Assembly (NCBI RefSeq): GCF_030548205.1 | Contig: NZ_JAUORV010000009.1 | Span: 1-64,000 of the forward strand | Source: Aliiglaciecola sp. 3_MG-2023 | Lineage (GTDB): Bacteria > Pseudomonadota > Gammaproteobacteria > Enterobacterales > Alteromonadaceae | DNA length: 64,000 bases | Direction of reading: 5' to 3' | Shown here: positions 35,883 to 46,430 of the stretch, in pieces | Layout of the letters: every line of letters starts with the position of its first letter | Numbering within the stretch: position 1 is the stretch's first letter | Program-made: the position numbers and the translations under genes | Notes under the pieces: generated by a model | What the model saw: only the letters and a program-made list of their open reading frames with translations | Told to the model about the DNA's origin: nothing | The model's database searches: none

Positions 35883-38669
35883 GTGGTGAAACTTGCCAAA
35901 AAAATATCTATCGCTGCCTTATTGTTATTGAGCAGTCAGGTTTTCGCACAGAGCAGTAGTGAATTTTATGAAAAAGCTCTGGCCTCATTTGAAGATAAAG
36001 ATTTTGAAACTGCTTATATCCACCTAAAAAACAGCTTAAAAGAAAATGAAGATAACCTTCCCGCTAAAATACTCATGGGAAAAGTATTATTGATTAGCGG
36101 CTATATGTATGAATCAGAAGAAATTTTAGAAGAAGCTTTAGCTATGGGTGCAGACCCTAGTTTAGTTGTCGATACCCTTGGTAAAGTTTGGCTTTATACT
36201 AAGCAAAATGAAAAAATCATTGATAGCCAATTCAATAACCTTAGCGCCAAGAGTTTAAATGAATGGCAAATTATTGTTGCCACAGCCCAGTTAAATCTTA
36301 AAAATGTTGAAGCAGCACGTCAGGGTTATGAGTTAGCTTTAAAGAATGATCCAGCCAATATTCGAGTTCTCAATGCCCTTTCCTCTCTTGAGATGCGAGA
36401 TGAAAAATACGACAAAGCATCGTCCTATTTAGAACTGTCAATTGCTTTAGAACCTGACAACGCACAGACTCTGCGGATAAAAGGTGATTTATATCTTTTT
36501 CAACAAAAGTTGGACGAGGCAATTAAATATTATCAACAAAGTTATGCTCTTGAACCTGAAGACCCAATCATAAAACGCTCATTAGTTAGTGCGTATTTGA
36601 AAAATCAAGATATCGACTCTGCCAAACAACTTTTAGATGAAATATTAGAACAAACACCTGGTGATCCTACCGGCATGCTATTGAAAGCGTGGTTATTGGC
36701 GAAGAATCAATTGAGTGATGATGCCGCTAGAGAATTGGAAAAGTTAAGCGCTCAGTTAGCCGGTCTTAGTGAAGAAAGTTTGCAAGACGATCCCTCTTTA
36801 TTTTACGTGAGTGCGTTGTCTGCTTATGCACTACAGAATTACATTCAAGCAAAAACGTTTTTCATTCAGTATCTTAACTTTGTGCCAGATAATTTAGAAG
36901 CGGTAGCTTTATTAGCAAAAACACATTTAAAACTAAATGAATCGAAACTTGCCCTTGAAGTGATGCAGCGACATGAACGCCACCTCATTGAAAAACTCGA
37001 CAACGCTTTACTCCTTGCCGAATTATATTTAGCCAATGACAAAGCGTTTAAGGCTGTCGAAATATCAGGAAAATTGAAAAAGCAGTATCCTGACAACCCC
37101 AACGTAGAATTATTAGAAATAAAAACCCTACAATCTCGGGGTAAAGTTGAAGATGCCTTAGCACAACTAGAGCAATCTAAACATGCAAAAACGAACCTTA
37201 GGTTTGTGATTTTACGCAGTGAATTATTGATGAACCTGAATCGGTTAGCGGAAGCCGATGAAATAGCTGATCAACTCCTAGAAGCAGTACCAGAAAATAT
37301 TGATTTTCTTAACTTAAAAGCAGGAATTCAGATTCGCCTAGGTAAGCCTACGGAAGCCGAAGAATACCTAGACAAAGCACTAGCCATTAATCCTGATCAC
37401 TTTTCAGCACAATACAATAAGGCTAATCTCCTAAGCTCCCGAGGTAAACATCAAGAAGCACTGGAAATTGTCGAAAAACTTAACACCATCCAACCTGATA
37501 ACATCCGTGTACTAACCCTTTTGGCCCGCTGTCAATTTAATGCAAGTATGTTAGAAGACGCGGAAAAAAACCTGCAAAGAGTACTACAAAAAGACATTAA
37601 CAATTTGGCAGCACTTGAATTATTAGCCACGATTTATACTCAGCAAGGTGAGCTTGAAAGAGCCGTTAGACAATTAAATATTGCAATTAAAACTGAGCCG
37701 GATGCGGCTGTTTATCAGATGCGTCGAGTAGAGCTATACATTGCGTTGAAGCAAACGGATAGAGCCGCTCGGGAAATTAAAAAGATCTACAATTTGGTTC
37801 AAGATAATGCAATAGGCTTAGTTGAATTAAGTAAACTCCAGTATAAAGCAGGCCTGATTGAAGACGCTAAACAAAGCATTGTCGAAGCTTACCAAATTCA
37901 TCCTGATAGCTTATTCTTAGCCACTGAATATATAAGTTTACATCTAGCAACGAATGATCTTAACAGTGCCAGTGAAATGGTTGAGAAGTGGTTGAAGACC
38001 CACCCACAAGAGTCAAGACTGTTGATATTATCGGGTGACTTAAATATCGCAAAAAATGCACTCGAAAACGCCTTTGACAATTACTTTAGCGCCTTACAGA
38101 TCAATAATTTAAACCGCAACGCCATGTTTAAATTATATCAACTCGCTTCCAGAGGGATTAACAATAATAAATTTGAAACTTTTGTCACGGATTTTTTAGA
38201 ACAGAACCCAGAACAACATTTTCAACGTAGTATCTATGCAGACTATTTACTGAATTTAAATCGTTTTGATGAAGCCACACCCCATTATAGAAAGCTAGTA
38301 ACGGTTGAAAACATACCTAATAAAGCATTTATGCTCAATAATTTAGCCAATATTTATGTGGCCAAAGATTTAGCCAAAGCAGAGCAATATGTCGAGCAAG
38401 CATTAGCCATTGAATCTGAAAACTCAGCGATTTATGACACTCAAGGGTGGATAAAAACCTTGCAAGGTAAATACAATGAAGCACTTACTATACTGCGCAA
38501 ATCATTTGCTATGGATTCTAATTCCCCTTCGAATCAGTACCATTTAGCCGTCACTTTACAAAAACTTGGTAGAACAGCTGAAGCCAAAACTTCAGTGCAA
38601 AGAGCCTTAAACGCTAACCAAGATTTTATGGAAAAGAAACAAGCAGAAGAATTGCTAAATCAGTTATAA
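35883..38669 (+). CDS. prsT: PrsT, TPR-repeat protein of the PEP-CTERM/exosortase system
   Basis: About 928 residues, almost wholly tetratricopeptide repeats (for example LKNDPANIRVLNALSSLE, AIALEPDN-type turns about every 34 residues), preceded by a signal peptide LAKKISIAALLLLSSQVFAQ. This fits the PrsT family associated with exosortase and polysaccharide loci. Two adjacent GTG codons (35883, 35886) are the candidate starts, with GAGAG just upstream; the frame stays open for 168 bp further up but there it crosses the terminator. Probably a periplasmic or outer-membrane scaffold; its biochemical role is unknown. Confidence 0.88.
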   Translation: MVKLAKKISIAALLLLSSQVFAQSSSEFYEKALASFEDKDFETAYIHLKNSLKENEDNLPAKILMGKVLLISGYMYESEEILEEALAMGADPSLVVDTLGKVWLYTKQNEKIIDSQFNNLSAKSLNEWQIIVATAQLNLKNVEAARQGYELALKNDPANIRVLNALSSLEMRDEKYDKASSYLELSIALEPDNAQTLRIKGDLYLFQQKLDEAIKYYQQSYALEPEDPIIKRSLVSAYLKNQDIDSAKQLLDEILEQTPGDPTGMLLKAWLLAKNQLSDDAARELEKLSAQLAGLSEESLQDDPSLFYVSALSAYALQNYIQAKTFFIQYLNFVPDNLEAVALLAKTHLKLNESKLALEVMQRHERHLIEKLDNALLLAELYLANDKAFKAVEISGKLKKQYPDNPNVELLEIKTLQSRGKVEDALAQLEQSKHAKTNLRFVILRSELLMNLNRLAEADEIADQLLEAVPENIDFLNLKAGIQIRLGKPTEAEEYLDKALAINPDHFSAQYNKANLLSSRGKHQEALEIVEKLNTIQPDNIRVLTLLARCQFNASMLEDAEKNLQRVLQKDINNLAALELLATIYTQQGELERAVRQLNIAIKTEPDAAVYQMRRVELYIALKQTDRAAREIKKIYNLVQDNAIGLVELSKLQYKAGLIEDAKQSIVEAYQIHPDSLFLATEYISLHLATNDLNSASEMVEKWLKTHPQESRLLILSGDLNIAKNALENAFDNYFSALQINNLNRNAMFKLYQLASRGINNNKFETFVTDFLEQNPEQHFQRSIYADYLLNLNRFDEATPHYRKLVTVENIPNKAFMLNNLANIYVAKDLAKAEQYVEQALAIESENSAIYDTQGWIKTLQGKYNEALTILRKSFAMDSNSPSNQYHLAVTLQKLGRTAEAKTSVQRALNANQDFMEKKQAEELLNQL

Positions 38670-38697
38670 AACACGCCCTCTAATTAAGCAACATAGT

Positions 38698-38734
38698 AAA
38701 AAACGCCGCCTTTAAATAATAAGGCGGCGTTTTA
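38698..38734. terminator. Bidirectional terminator between prsT and clpB
   Basis: ACGCCGCCTT and AAGGCGGCGT form a perfect 10-bp stem around TAAATAAT-type loop, with A-run on the left and T-run on the right. It lies between two convergent genes and can serve both. Confidence 0.9.
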
Positions 38735-38787
38735 GTTTTTAGTTGAATCGCATCAACATCAGCGAGACAAAGGTTTTATCCCCTTGC

Positions 38788-41358
38788 TTAACTGATTTTC
38801 AAAGCATCTCCATCCATATCAATTCGAATAGTACTATCAGGTTGAATATCGCCAGCTAGCAGGCGTTGTGCTAGCGGGTTTTCAATTTCTATTTGAATTG
38901 CCCGTTTAAGGGGTCGTGCTCCGTATACAGGGTCAAATCCTGCTTCGGCTATTTTTTCCAAAGCCGCGGGAGATAGGTCTAGTTCAAAGCCTTTCTCAAG
39001 CAAGCGTTCACGTAAAGACGATAATTGTATTTTCGCTATTGCTTTAATTTGCTCTAAGCCAAGGGGATGGAAGACCACCACATCATCAATACGGTTAATA
39101 AACTCGGGTCTGAAATGCTGTTCGACCGTTTGCATCACCATATTTTTCATTTCATCATATTGACTCTCTTGGTGTTTATCTTGGATCACATCAGAACCAA
39201 TATTTGAGGTCATGATAATAACCGTATTTTTAAAGTCTACGGTTCTTCCTTGTCCATCTGTTAAACGGCCGTCATCAAGGACTTGAAGCAATATATTAAA
39301 CACATCGGGGTGAGCTTTCTCCACCTCATCCAATAAAATAACGGAATAGGGTTTTCTTCTCACAGCTTCAGTTAAGTACCCCCCTTCTTCATAACCGACA
39401 TAACCCGGAGGCGCGCCAACTAAACGAGAAACAGAGTGTTTTTCCATAAACTCTGACATGTCTATTCTTACCATCGCTTGCTCGGTATCAAACAAGAAGT
39501 TGGCTAAGGATTTACATAACTCGGTTTTACCTACCCCCGTTGGACCTAAGAACAAAAATGAACCTATAGGTCTACTTGGGTCAGACAGTCCCGCTCGGGA
39601 ACGTCGAATAGCGTTACTGACTGCATTCACCGCTTCAGTTTGGCCGATTACACGACTTTGCAGAGCTTCTTCCATGCGCAGTAATTTGTCTTTTTCTCCT
39701 TCGAGCATTTTGCTCACAGGAATGCCCGTCCAACGCGACAGCACATCTGCTATTTCGTTTTCCGTCACTTTGTTTTTCAACAACTGGGTTTCAGTTTGTT
39801 CAGCTTCTGATGCTTGTTCTAGCTTTAGCTCTAACTCTGGAATACGGCCATATTGCAATTCAGACATCCGATTAAGATCAGACGCCCTACGTGCGATTTC
39901 CATATCGAGTTTGGCTTGTTCAAGCTCAGATTTAATGTGTTGGGTACCTTGCATGGCACTTTTTTCAGTATTCCAAATCGTTTCAAATTCAGAAAATTTA
40001 TTTTCGAGTTGCTCGCGCTCCAACTCAATGAGCTCTAAACGCTTATGACTGGCATCATCCTTTTCTTTAGATAATGCCTGCTCTTCAAGTTTTAACTGTA
40101 TAATTCTACGCTCTAAACGATCCATATCTTCTGGTTTAGAGTCCATTTGCATACGAATACTTGATGCTGCTTCGTCAATGAGATCAATAGCTTTGTCAGG
40201 TAATTGCCGATCCGGAATATAACGATGAGACAATGATGCCGCAGCAACAATTGCCGGATCCGTAATATCGACTGAATGATGCAACTCATACCGCTCTTTA
40301 AGTCCACGCAATATGGCAATGGTGTCTTCCACACTAGGCTGATCTACAATGACCTTTTGGAAACGACGCTCTAGTGCAGCATCTTTTTCAATATATTGGC
40401 GGTATTCATCTAATGTCGTTGCTCCAACGCAATGTAGCTCACCTCGCGCCAAGGCCGGTTTTAGCATATTACCGGCATCCATTGCACCTTCGCCTTTGCC
40501 CGCTCCCACCATTGTATGCAACTCGTCAATAAATAGGATCACCCGACCTTCTTCTTTAGAAAGCTCGTTTAAAACGGCTTTTAAGCGTTCTTCAAACTCA
40601 CCTCTAAATTTGGCACCTGCGATAAGTGCGCCCATATCCAAAGATAAAACTCGCTTATCCTTTAGTCCCTCAGGTACTTCAGAATTAATGATCCTTTGTG
40701 CCAAGCCCTCTACAATCGCGGTTTTACCCACACCAGGCTCACCAATTAACACGGGGTTATTTTTAGTGCGGCGTTGTAAAACTTGAATAGTACGGCGGAT
40801 TTCTTCATCCCGGCCAATCACTGGGTCAAGTTTTCCTTGCTCAGCTCTTTCTGTGAGATCCGTAGTGTACTTTTCTAATGCTTGACGAACGTCTTCTGCA
40901 TTAGGATCTGTTACTTTTTGACCACCGCGCATGGTTTCTATACCTTGCTCGATTTGCTCTTGAGTAATACCTAATTGACGGAAAATGTCCCCCAATTTGC
41001 CTTTATCTTGCAAAGCCGCCAGCACGAATACTTCAGAACTGATGTATTCATCCTTGCGTTTTTGCGCAATTTTATCGCTCAGGTTAAGCAACACTATGGT
41101 GTCTTTACTCAATTGCACATCACCGCCTATGCCCTCAACTCTGGGCAATCTTTCGATCGCTTCAGCCAAGGAAGAACGCAGCGCATTGACATTGGCGCCA
41201 ACACTATCAAACAGCGAGCGAATCGAACCACCCTGCTGATTGAGCAAAGCCGTCATTAAGTGTACAGGATCGATGTATTGATGATCTCTGCCCAATGCTA
41301 TTGATTGTGCGTCAGAGATTGCCATCTGAAATTTACTGGTAAATCTATCTAATCGCAT
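38788..41358 (-). CDS. clpB: ATP-dependent disaggregase ClpB
   Basis: Hsp100 chaperone that with DnaK extracts proteins from aggregates. The 856 residues carry the N-domain ([22 protein letters not shown]), the first AAA+ module ([17 protein letters not shown]), a coiled-coil middle domain (about residues 410-525) and the second AAA+ module ([15 protein letters not shown], ending in [14 protein letters not shown]). No ClpP-contact loop is expected. A heat-shock sigma-32-type promoter is visible upstream. Confidence 0.99.
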   Translation of the reverse strand: MRLDRFTSKFQMAISDAQSIALGRDHQYIDPVHLMTALLNQQGGSIRSLFDSVGANVNALRSSLAEAIERLPRVEGIGGDVQLSKDTIVLLNLSDKIAQKRKDEYISSEVFVLAALQDKGKLGDIFRQLGITQEQIEQGIETMRGGQKVTDPNAEDVRQALEKYTTDLTERAEQGKLDPVIGRDEEIRRTIQVLQRRTKNNPVLIGEPGVGKTAIVEGLAQRIINSEVPEGLKDKRVLSLDMGALIAGAKFRGEFEERLKAVLNELSKEEGRVILFIDELHTMVGAGKGEGAMDAGNMLKPALARGELHCVGATTLDEYRQYIEKDAALERRFQKVIVDQPSVEDTIAILRGLKERYELHHSVDITDPAIVAAASLSHRYIPDRQLPDKAIDLIDEAASSIRMQMDSKPEDMDRLERRIIQLKLEEQALSKEKDDASHKRLELIELEREQLENKFSEFETIWNTEKSAMQGTQHIKSELEQAKLDMEIARRASDLNRMSELQYGRIPELELKLEQASEAEQTETQLLKNKVTENEIADVLSRWTGIPVSKMLEGEKDKLLRMEEALQSRVIGQTEAVNAVSNAIRRSRAGLSDPSRPIGSFLFLGPTGVGKTELCKSLANFLFDTEQAMVRIDMSEFMEKHSVSRLVGAPPGYVGYEEGGYLTEAVRRKPYSVILLDEVEKAHPDVFNILLQVLDDGRLTDGQGRTVDFKNTVIIMTSNIGSDVIQDKHQESQYDEMKNMVMQTVEQHFRPEFINRIDDVVVFHPLGLEQIKAIAKIQLSSLRERLLEKGFELDLSPAALEKIAEAGFDPVYGARPLKRAIQIEIENPLAQRLLAGDIQPDSTIRIDMDGDALKIS

Positions 41359-41387
41359 AAAATTTCCTCAAAATTGATTTACTAGAT

Positions 41388-41416
41388 TAATGGGTACTTT
41401 TAGTAACCAATTCAAG
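41388..41416 (-). promoter_or_regulatory. Sigma-32 heat-shock promoter of clpB
   Basis: Minus strand CTTGAAT (41410-41416), 14 bp, ACCCATTA (41388-41395), against the consensus CTTGAAA-N13/14-CCCCATNT. It lies 30 bp upstream of the clpB start. Confidence 0.75.
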
Positions 41417-41543
41417 GTAACGATGTAGTTTGATTGATCTAGATCAGTAAAAACGTTAATTTTTTGAGGCTATTTAGGGTTGAATCTTGGTTTCAAAAAT
41501 TTGTGCTAAAAAAAGATTATATTTTACACAATGCGTTGGATTT

Positions 41544-42299
41544 TTATTGCAAATAAATCCCGCACACAAAACGACCTGTTTGGGACTGACCTTGATGCTG
41601 AGCGTAGCGATGGGAATAAAAGTCAGCATGATGAACATAGGTACAGATACCACTTTCAACAACGTTATTTACGCCAATGGCACGGCACTTTTCACGAGCG
41701 ATTTTGGCTAAACTGCACAAGTATTTTCCATGCTCCACATCCGCAACAAATGCCTCTGGGTAGTTAGCAAATACTTGCTTTAAATCTTCAGATACTTGGA
41801 AATGTCGTTGTGAAATATGCGGACCAATCCAAATTGTTAAGGTGTCTGGATCACAATTCATGCTAGCAAGGGTATTTTCAATCACACCATTCACCAATCC
41901 CCTCCAGCCAGCGTGAATTGCCGCCACACAAGTACCGGCGGTATTGGCGACTAAAATTGGCATACAGTCAGCAGTCATCACCGCGCAGACGTTTTTTGAT
42001 TCAGTGGTAAAACTGGCGTCTGCTTTGGCCACTTCTAAGGGCAAAAAATAATCTTTAGTGATGCGTACACAGCGAATTCCGTGTACTTGGGTTAGCCAAG
42101 CGATTGAATCACTCAGGGGCAATGCATCCCGATTTAACTGCACATCTGCTGAGTTATCGCCAACGTGCATCGCCAAATTATTACTGTCATAAGGCGGCTG
42201 ACTTGCGCCTATATTACGTGTAGTGTAAAACGCCTTAACACCCGCAGGTAAGTTCCAGTGCGGCGTCCGAATAGGGCTTGTTAACACGGCTTCAGTCAT
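41544..42299 (-). CDS. pgeF: Peptidoglycan editing factor PgeF (YfiH, laccase-domain family)
   Basis: Family of zinc/copper amidases that remove wrongly placed residues from peptidoglycan precursors; older annotations call it polyphenol oxidase. The 251 residues have the metal ligands His in LTQVHG, Cys in MTADCMPIL and His in AIHAGWRGLVNG. The ATG at 42299 lies within the last codons of rluD (8-bp overlap), the usual rluD-pgeF arrangement. Confidence 0.93.
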   Translation of the reverse strand: MTEAVLTSPIRTPHWNLPAGVKAFYTTRNIGASQPPYDSNNLAMHVGDNSADVQLNRDALPLSDSIAWLTQVHGIRCVRITKDYFLPLEVAKADASFTTESKNVCAVMTADCMPILVANTAGTCVAAIHAGWRGLVNGVIENTLASMNCDPDTLTIWIGPHISQRHFQVSEDLKQVFANYPEAFVADVEHGKYLCSLAKIAREKCRAIGVNNVVESGICTYVHHADFYSHRYAQHQGQSQTGRFVCGIYLQ

Positions 42300-43275
42300 C
42301 GGCAATTCCATGTTCGCTAGTATCTTCTTTTAGCACACTGAGAAGTTCCACCATGTCATCCGGTAACGGCGCTTGCCAACTCATCCACTCCCCTGTCGTT
42401 GGGTGAGATAATTCCAATTGAATAGCGTGTAATGCCTGACGTTTAAACCCCCTAAGCATATTAATCATATCTTCAGAACAGGCCTTAGGCAGGCGCGGTC
42501 TGCCCCCGTACAACACATCGCCCACTAGGGGATAACGTAAATGCGCCATATGAACGCGAATTTGGTGGGTGCGGCCAGTTTCTAATTTTAATCGCAGATG
42601 AGTATGGGCGCGAAACTTTTGTTTAATACGATAGTGAGTCACGGCTGGCTTGCCAGTTTCACGAACCGCCATACTGGTGCGTTTAGTGGGATGACGACCA
42701 ATAGGCGCATCCACTATCCCACCAGCAACCATAGTGCCATAGACTACCGCTTCGTATTCTCGACTAATTTCTCGCGCTTGCAGTTGTTCAACAAGATGAG
42801 TTTGTGCAGGCACTGTTTTGGCAACCACCATCAGACCCGTCGTATCTTTATCGAGACGGTGAACTATGCCAGCTCTAGGCACACTAGCAACCTCTGGAGC
42901 GTGATTTAACAACGCATTTAAAATTGTTCCATCAGCGTTACCTGCCCCCGGATGAACGACCAAATCAGTGGGTTTGTTAATTACCAATATATGCTCATCT
43001 TCATAGACAATGTTCAGTTCAATATCTTGTGCTTTGTGATTTTCCTGAATTTGCAACCAGGCTTCGATAGCAATTTGTTCACCACCAAACACTTTTTCTC
43101 TGGGTTTATCACAAACAGAGCCGTTTAAATGAACATTTCCGGCTAAAATCCATTCTTTTAAGCGAGATCGTGAATAATCAGGGAACAATTCGGCTAAAGC
43201 TTGATCTAACCGTTTACCAATTAACGTTTCTGGTACATCTGCAGAGAGTTTTATCGCTTGTGGATCGCTGGGCAT
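42292..43275 (-). CDS. rluD: 23S rRNA pseudouridine synthase RluD
   Basis: Makes the pseudouridines 1911/1915/1917 in helix 69 of 23S rRNA. The 327 residues have an N-terminal S4 domain (RLDQALAELFPDYSRSRLKEWI) and the catalytic HRLDKDTTGLMVVAKT with its Asp. Divergent from bamD, as in many gammaproteobacteria, and overlapping pgeF. Confidence 0.97.
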   Translation of the reverse strand: MPSDPQAIKLSADVPETLIGKRLDQALAELFPDYSRSRLKEWILAGNVHLNGSVCDKPREKVFGGEQIAIEAWLQIQENHKAQDIELNIVYEDEHILVINKPTDLVVHPGAGNADGTILNALLNHAPEVASVPRAGIVHRLDKDTTGLMVVAKTVPAQTHLVEQLQAREISREYEAVVYGTMVAGGIVDAPIGRHPTKRTSMAVRETGKPAVTHYRIKQKFRAHTHLRLKLETGRTHQIRVHMAHLRYPLVGDVLYGGRPRLPKACSEDMINMLRGFKRQALHAIQLELSHPTTGEWMSWQAPLPDDMVELLSVLKEDTSEHGIADD

Positions 43276-43520
43276 GTAAAATAGTGTCCTTTAAGAGCTG
43301 TGTTTAAGAGCTATAAAAATATAATATCCCGCAACTGGCGATTTGATTCACATTATGCGGGGACAAATGCAAACACCAGACATCACGATTAGGTGATTTA
43401 TAACAAAACGTGCATCCCATGGATCCCTAGGGTAGAATGCCTCGGATCGATGGATTACTGAAAACAAAGTTTAGCGGATTTTTTAATGCCTGCTAAATCC
43501 CTGTATAGAATAAGAGTAAC

Positions 43521-44288
43521 ATGACATTTAAAAATTCATTCTACAAACTAATCGTTCTGATTTCTGTTGCCACTATGTATGGCTGTTCTTCTTCACCTGA
43601 TGATGATGACATCCTAATTGGTAACAGAAGCGAAAGTGCGCTGTATGATCAAGCAAAAGAAAGTATGTCGCAAGGTAATTTCAACGTTGCCACAGAAATT
43701 TTAAGTACACTTGATTCCCGCTTCCCTTTTGGCCCCCATTCTCACCAAGTGCAACTGGATCTAATTTACTCTTATTACAAAGTAGGTAAAACAGACGAAG
43801 CTATCGCAACTATTGATAGATTTGTGCGACTTAATCCCAACCATTCAGATGTGGATTATGCACTATACATGCGTGGTCTAACTAATTTAGATGCCGACAA
43901 AAATCTTTTCCAAGAACTAGTGGGCATTGATCGTTCTGATAGAGACCCAAGCCGTTCAAGGGAAGCATTTGCTGATTTCCGGCGTTTAATCAATAAGTTT
44001 CCAGACAGTAAATACGCTGCGGATGCGAAAAAACGCATGGTTTTCATTAAAAATCGTTTAGCTAAATATGAAATAGCCATTGCACGTTTTTATATGCGTC
44101 GAGAAGCCTATGTTGCCGCAGCGAATCGCGGGCGATATGTACTTGAATACTTCCCTGACTCTAGTGAAATTCAAAATGCGTTGGAAATCATGGTTGAATG
44201 TTATGACCAATTAGACCTTGAAGACTTGAAAAACAATGCATTAAAAACCTTAAAACTAAATTATCCAGATAGTCGCTATGTAAGCTAA
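43521..44288 (+). CDS. bamD: Outer-membrane assembly lipoprotein BamD
   Basis: Essential TPR lipoprotein of the BAM complex that inserts outer-membrane beta-barrels. The 255 residues start with a lipoprotein signal (cleavage before Cys in MYGCSSS, a slightly atypical lipobox), then TPR helices: LYDQAKESMSQGNFNVATEIL and FPFGPHSHQVQLDLIYSYYKVGKTDEA, typical of the family. Divergent from rluD across 245 bp and closed by a strong terminator. Confidence 0.96.
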   Translation: MTFKNSFYKLIVLISVATMYGCSSSPDDDDILIGNRSESALYDQAKESMSQGNFNVATEILSTLDSRFPFGPHSHQVQLDLIYSYYKVGKTDEAIATIDRFVRLNPNHSDVDYALYMRGLTNLDADKNLFQELVGIDRSDRDPSRSREAFADFRRLINKFPDSKYAADAKKRMVFIKNRLAKYEIAIARFYMRREAYVAAANRGRYVLEYFPDSSEIQNALEIMVECYDQLDLEDLKNNALKTLKLNYPDSRYVS

Positions 44289-44322
44289 TTTTTTAATGGT
44301 TTGATCATTTCATTAAGATCAT

Positions 44323-44361
44323 AAAAAACCGCCGTTGATGAGTCATCAACGGCGGTTTTTT
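44323..44361. terminator. Bidirectional terminator between bamD and chrR
   Basis: ACCGCCGTTGATGA and TCATCAACGGCGGT form a perfect 14-bp stem with a short loop, flanked by A6 and T6. It can stop both bamD and the convergent sigma/chrR transcript. Confidence 0.93.
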
Positions 44362-44384
44362 CATGCTTTAGATTTTCTAAGCGA

Positions 44385-45056
44385 CTAAAAAAACAGGTGA
44401 CTAAAGGGATTGAGTAAACGTGCAATTCCAGAAGTAAAATGTAATGGTGCGTCAACAATGGTAAACACTAAACACCCCTCACTAGCTTCGGAATAAGGCG
44501 CATGGGTATTATTAGAGTCCATCAGAATAAAGTCACCAGTATCGTAATGTGAGATACCGTCGCTGAACTCCCCATCAATGACTAACGTTAGCTCTGTGCC
44601 TCTGTGGGTATGTTCTGGTACCCGACCTTCTTTTTGCATGAAAATAAAATTAGCTTTACCCACTGGCCCTAAGTCCACTGGCGCCTGCCAAAGATTCCCC
44701 AATAAATGCGACCAATTACCGGTTTTTTCCACATAACGTTTCAGCGCCCGTGGTACGGTAAACTTACGCCCGTCCAGTTCTATTTGACGGCTTATGCTGT
44801 TACTGCTCGGTACCTCTGCAGCAGGAAGGCAGGTAATATCAGCAAGCATAGATGCAAAATCAACAACTTGCTCAGACTGGCCAACCAACCTTGCGTCATC
44901 CAGCGCCTTTGCTGATTCCCTTTCCATTTGAGCCAGTTGTTTGCGGCAAATGGGACACATGTCTGCATGGGCAGAAATAACCAGGGAAAGTGCTGGTGCG
45001 CTCAAACCTTGGGCAAATTCTCTCAGCTGTTGTTGAGAAGGGTGGAAATTAATCAT
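44385..45056 (-). CDS. chrR: ChrR-type zinc anti-sigma factor with cupin domain
   Basis: Holds the upstream ECF sigma factor inactive until singlet oxygen or related stress. The 223 residues have an N-terminal zinc anti-sigma domain with HADMCPICRKQL (H-x3-C-x2-C) and a C-terminal cupin (PEHTHRGTELTLVIDGEF, HYDTGDFILMDSNNTHAP). Overlaps the sigma gene by 8 bp, matching the RpoE-ChrR pair of Rhodobacter and the ECF11 group. Confidence 0.92.
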   Translation of the reverse strand: MINFHPSQQQLREFAQGLSAPALSLVISAHADMCPICRKQLAQMERESAKALDDARLVGQSEQVVDFASMLADITCLPAAEVPSSNSISRQIELDGRKFTVPRALKRYVEKTGNWSHLLGNLWQAPVDLGPVGKANFIFMQKEGRVPEHTHRGTELTLVIDGEFSDGISHYDTGDFILMDSNNTHAPYSEASEGCLVFTIVDAPLHFTSGIARLLNPFSHLFF

Positions 45057-45663
45057 CGTCTTTAATCAACTCTTTTAAGCGCTGTAACGCTAATCTGGTA
45101 CGAGACTTCACAGTCCCTAAAGGAATATCTAATTGAGAAGCAACTTCCTGTTGTGATTTTCCTTCGATATAAATGGCTTCTATCACCACTTTTTGCTTCT
45201 CTGGCAGAGAGTCAAACAGGGTATTAATTTGCTGCATAGTCATTTGCTGCTCAAGGGATACCTCATTAGCATCTGCAGTATGCTCGCATAGCACTGGCCA
45301 CAAATCGTCTGAGCAGATATCTTCTTTTCGATTTTGCTGCTTTCTCAGCATATCAAAACGCAAATTTCGAGCGATGGTGAAAATCCAAGTAGAAGGGGAG
45401 CCTTTTTCAGCATTAAATAAGTGCGCCTTCTGCCAGACGTTAGACATAGTGTCTTGCACTAACTCCATAGCTAAAGCTTCGTTGCCAGTTTGTTTCAAAC
45501 AGTACGATCTAAGCCTGGGGGCGAAATAGTTAAATACCTCAGCAAATGAGCGCTTACACCGATTTTCAGCCACAGTGACCAAATGCTCAGACATTTCTTT
45601 GGCGCATTCTTTAGGTGTTGGTATGTTTGCATTTTTCGACTGCAATGGAATTCCGACTAACAT
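45049..45663 (-). CDS. ECF RNA polymerase sigma factor, ChrR-partnered (ECF11 type)
   Basis: A 204-residue sigma-70 family factor with region 2 (NYFAPRLRSYCLKQTGNEALAMELVQDTM, STWIFTIARNLRFDMLRKQ) and region 4 (LPEKQKVVIEAIYIEGKSQQEVASQL, LGTVKSRTRLALQRL). An N-terminal extension of about 25 residues may be partly mis-assigned start. Its own promoter and that of the lipid operon at 46491 share the TGATCC-N17/18-TAA pattern expected for this group, so it is probably autoregulated. Confidence 0.93.
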   Translation of the reverse strand: MLVGIPLQSKNANIPTPKECAKEMSEHLVTVAENRCKRSFAEVFNYFAPRLRSYCLKQTGNEALAMELVQDTMSNVWQKAHLFNAEKGSPSTWIFTIARNLRFDMLRKQQNRKEDICSDDLWPVLCEHTADANEVSLEQQMTMQQINTLFDSLPEKQKVVIEAIYIEGKSQQEVASQLDIPLGTVKSRTRLALQRLKELIKDDD

Positions 45664-45694
45664 GCGTATTTTCCTGAAATCATTCTTGTTCCAG

Positions 45695-45723
45695 TTTTTA
45701 CGCGGTAAAATAATAAAGGATCA
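45695..45723 (-). promoter_or_regulatory. ECF sigma autoregulatory promoter
   Basis: Minus strand TGATCC (45718-45723), 17 bp, TAAAAA (45695-45700), 32 bp before the sigma gene start. The -35 overlaps the stop codon of the upstream LON-domain gene. The TGATCC -35 is the one described for Rhodobacter RpoE/ChrR. Confidence 0.75.
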
Positions 45724-46302
45724 CTTTACCAGTTGTGATAAAAATTCCAAGACTGGTCGACAATCTTTCTGCTTTAAAAATATTTGTTTCTTATCTGCAT
45801 CGACGGGAAGCAGCTCTAACCAGCGATAAGCAACCCAAACTATATTCTCATATTCTGGCTCTGAATAAAGGGAATCCACTTCGGGGTAACTATCAAAAAT
45901 TTCTTTTAATTTAGACGCTATAATAGTGTCTTGGCTGTCAGGTTTTGAGGGAACCCAGCTTTCCTGCCGACGGCACTGCCCTATTCTAAGGTCATCCTTT
46001 GCCGTTTCCACGGATTCGATAGTCACGCAAAAGTGCCCCTTCACAGTGATACCTAGTAAACCATCTTCCAATAAATCGAAATCTTCAACGGTAACAAAGG
46101 TCCCTATGGGATAAAAATGTTGGTTTAAGTCCTTGTCTCCCATCGTATTGAACATGCAAATAACAAATCCAGATTGTTGCGCACATGCTTCTTTCACCAT
46201 GCGGATATACCTAGGCTCAAAAATGCGCAATGACATCACCCCACCTGGCAGTATGTGTGCAGACAACGGAAATAAGGGATAGGTTAAATTTTCAAAAGCC
46301 AA
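45721..46302 (-). CDS. LON substrate-binding-domain protein
   Basis: A 193-residue stand-alone N-terminal domain of Lon protease with no ATPase or peptidase: LTYPLFPLSAHILPGGVMSLRIFEPRY at the start, then FVTVEDFDLLEDGLLGITVKG. Such proteins are widespread and their role is not known. It sits between the sigma gene and the divergent lipid operon, a common neighbour of the ChrR module. Its own promoter should be in 46303-46490. Confidence 0.88.
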   Translation of the reverse strand: MAFENLTYPLFPLSAHILPGGVMSLRIFEPRYIRMVKEACAQQSGFVICMFNTMGDKDLNQHFYPIGTFVTVEDFDLLEDGLLGITVKGHFCVTIESVETAKDDLRIGQCRRQESWVPSKPDSQDTIIASKLKEIFDSYPEVDSLYSEPEYENIVWVAYRWLELLPVDADKKQIFLKQKDCRPVLEFLSQLVK

Positions 46303-46430
46303 ATTGCTGTTCCTATTAATTCATCACAGTCAATTACGCTAGTAACAGCAAATTAGATCCAATTAATTCATCCGATAATTCAGTATCATTGATAATTTAA
46401 CCGCAAACGAGAATATTTTAAGTTTTAATA

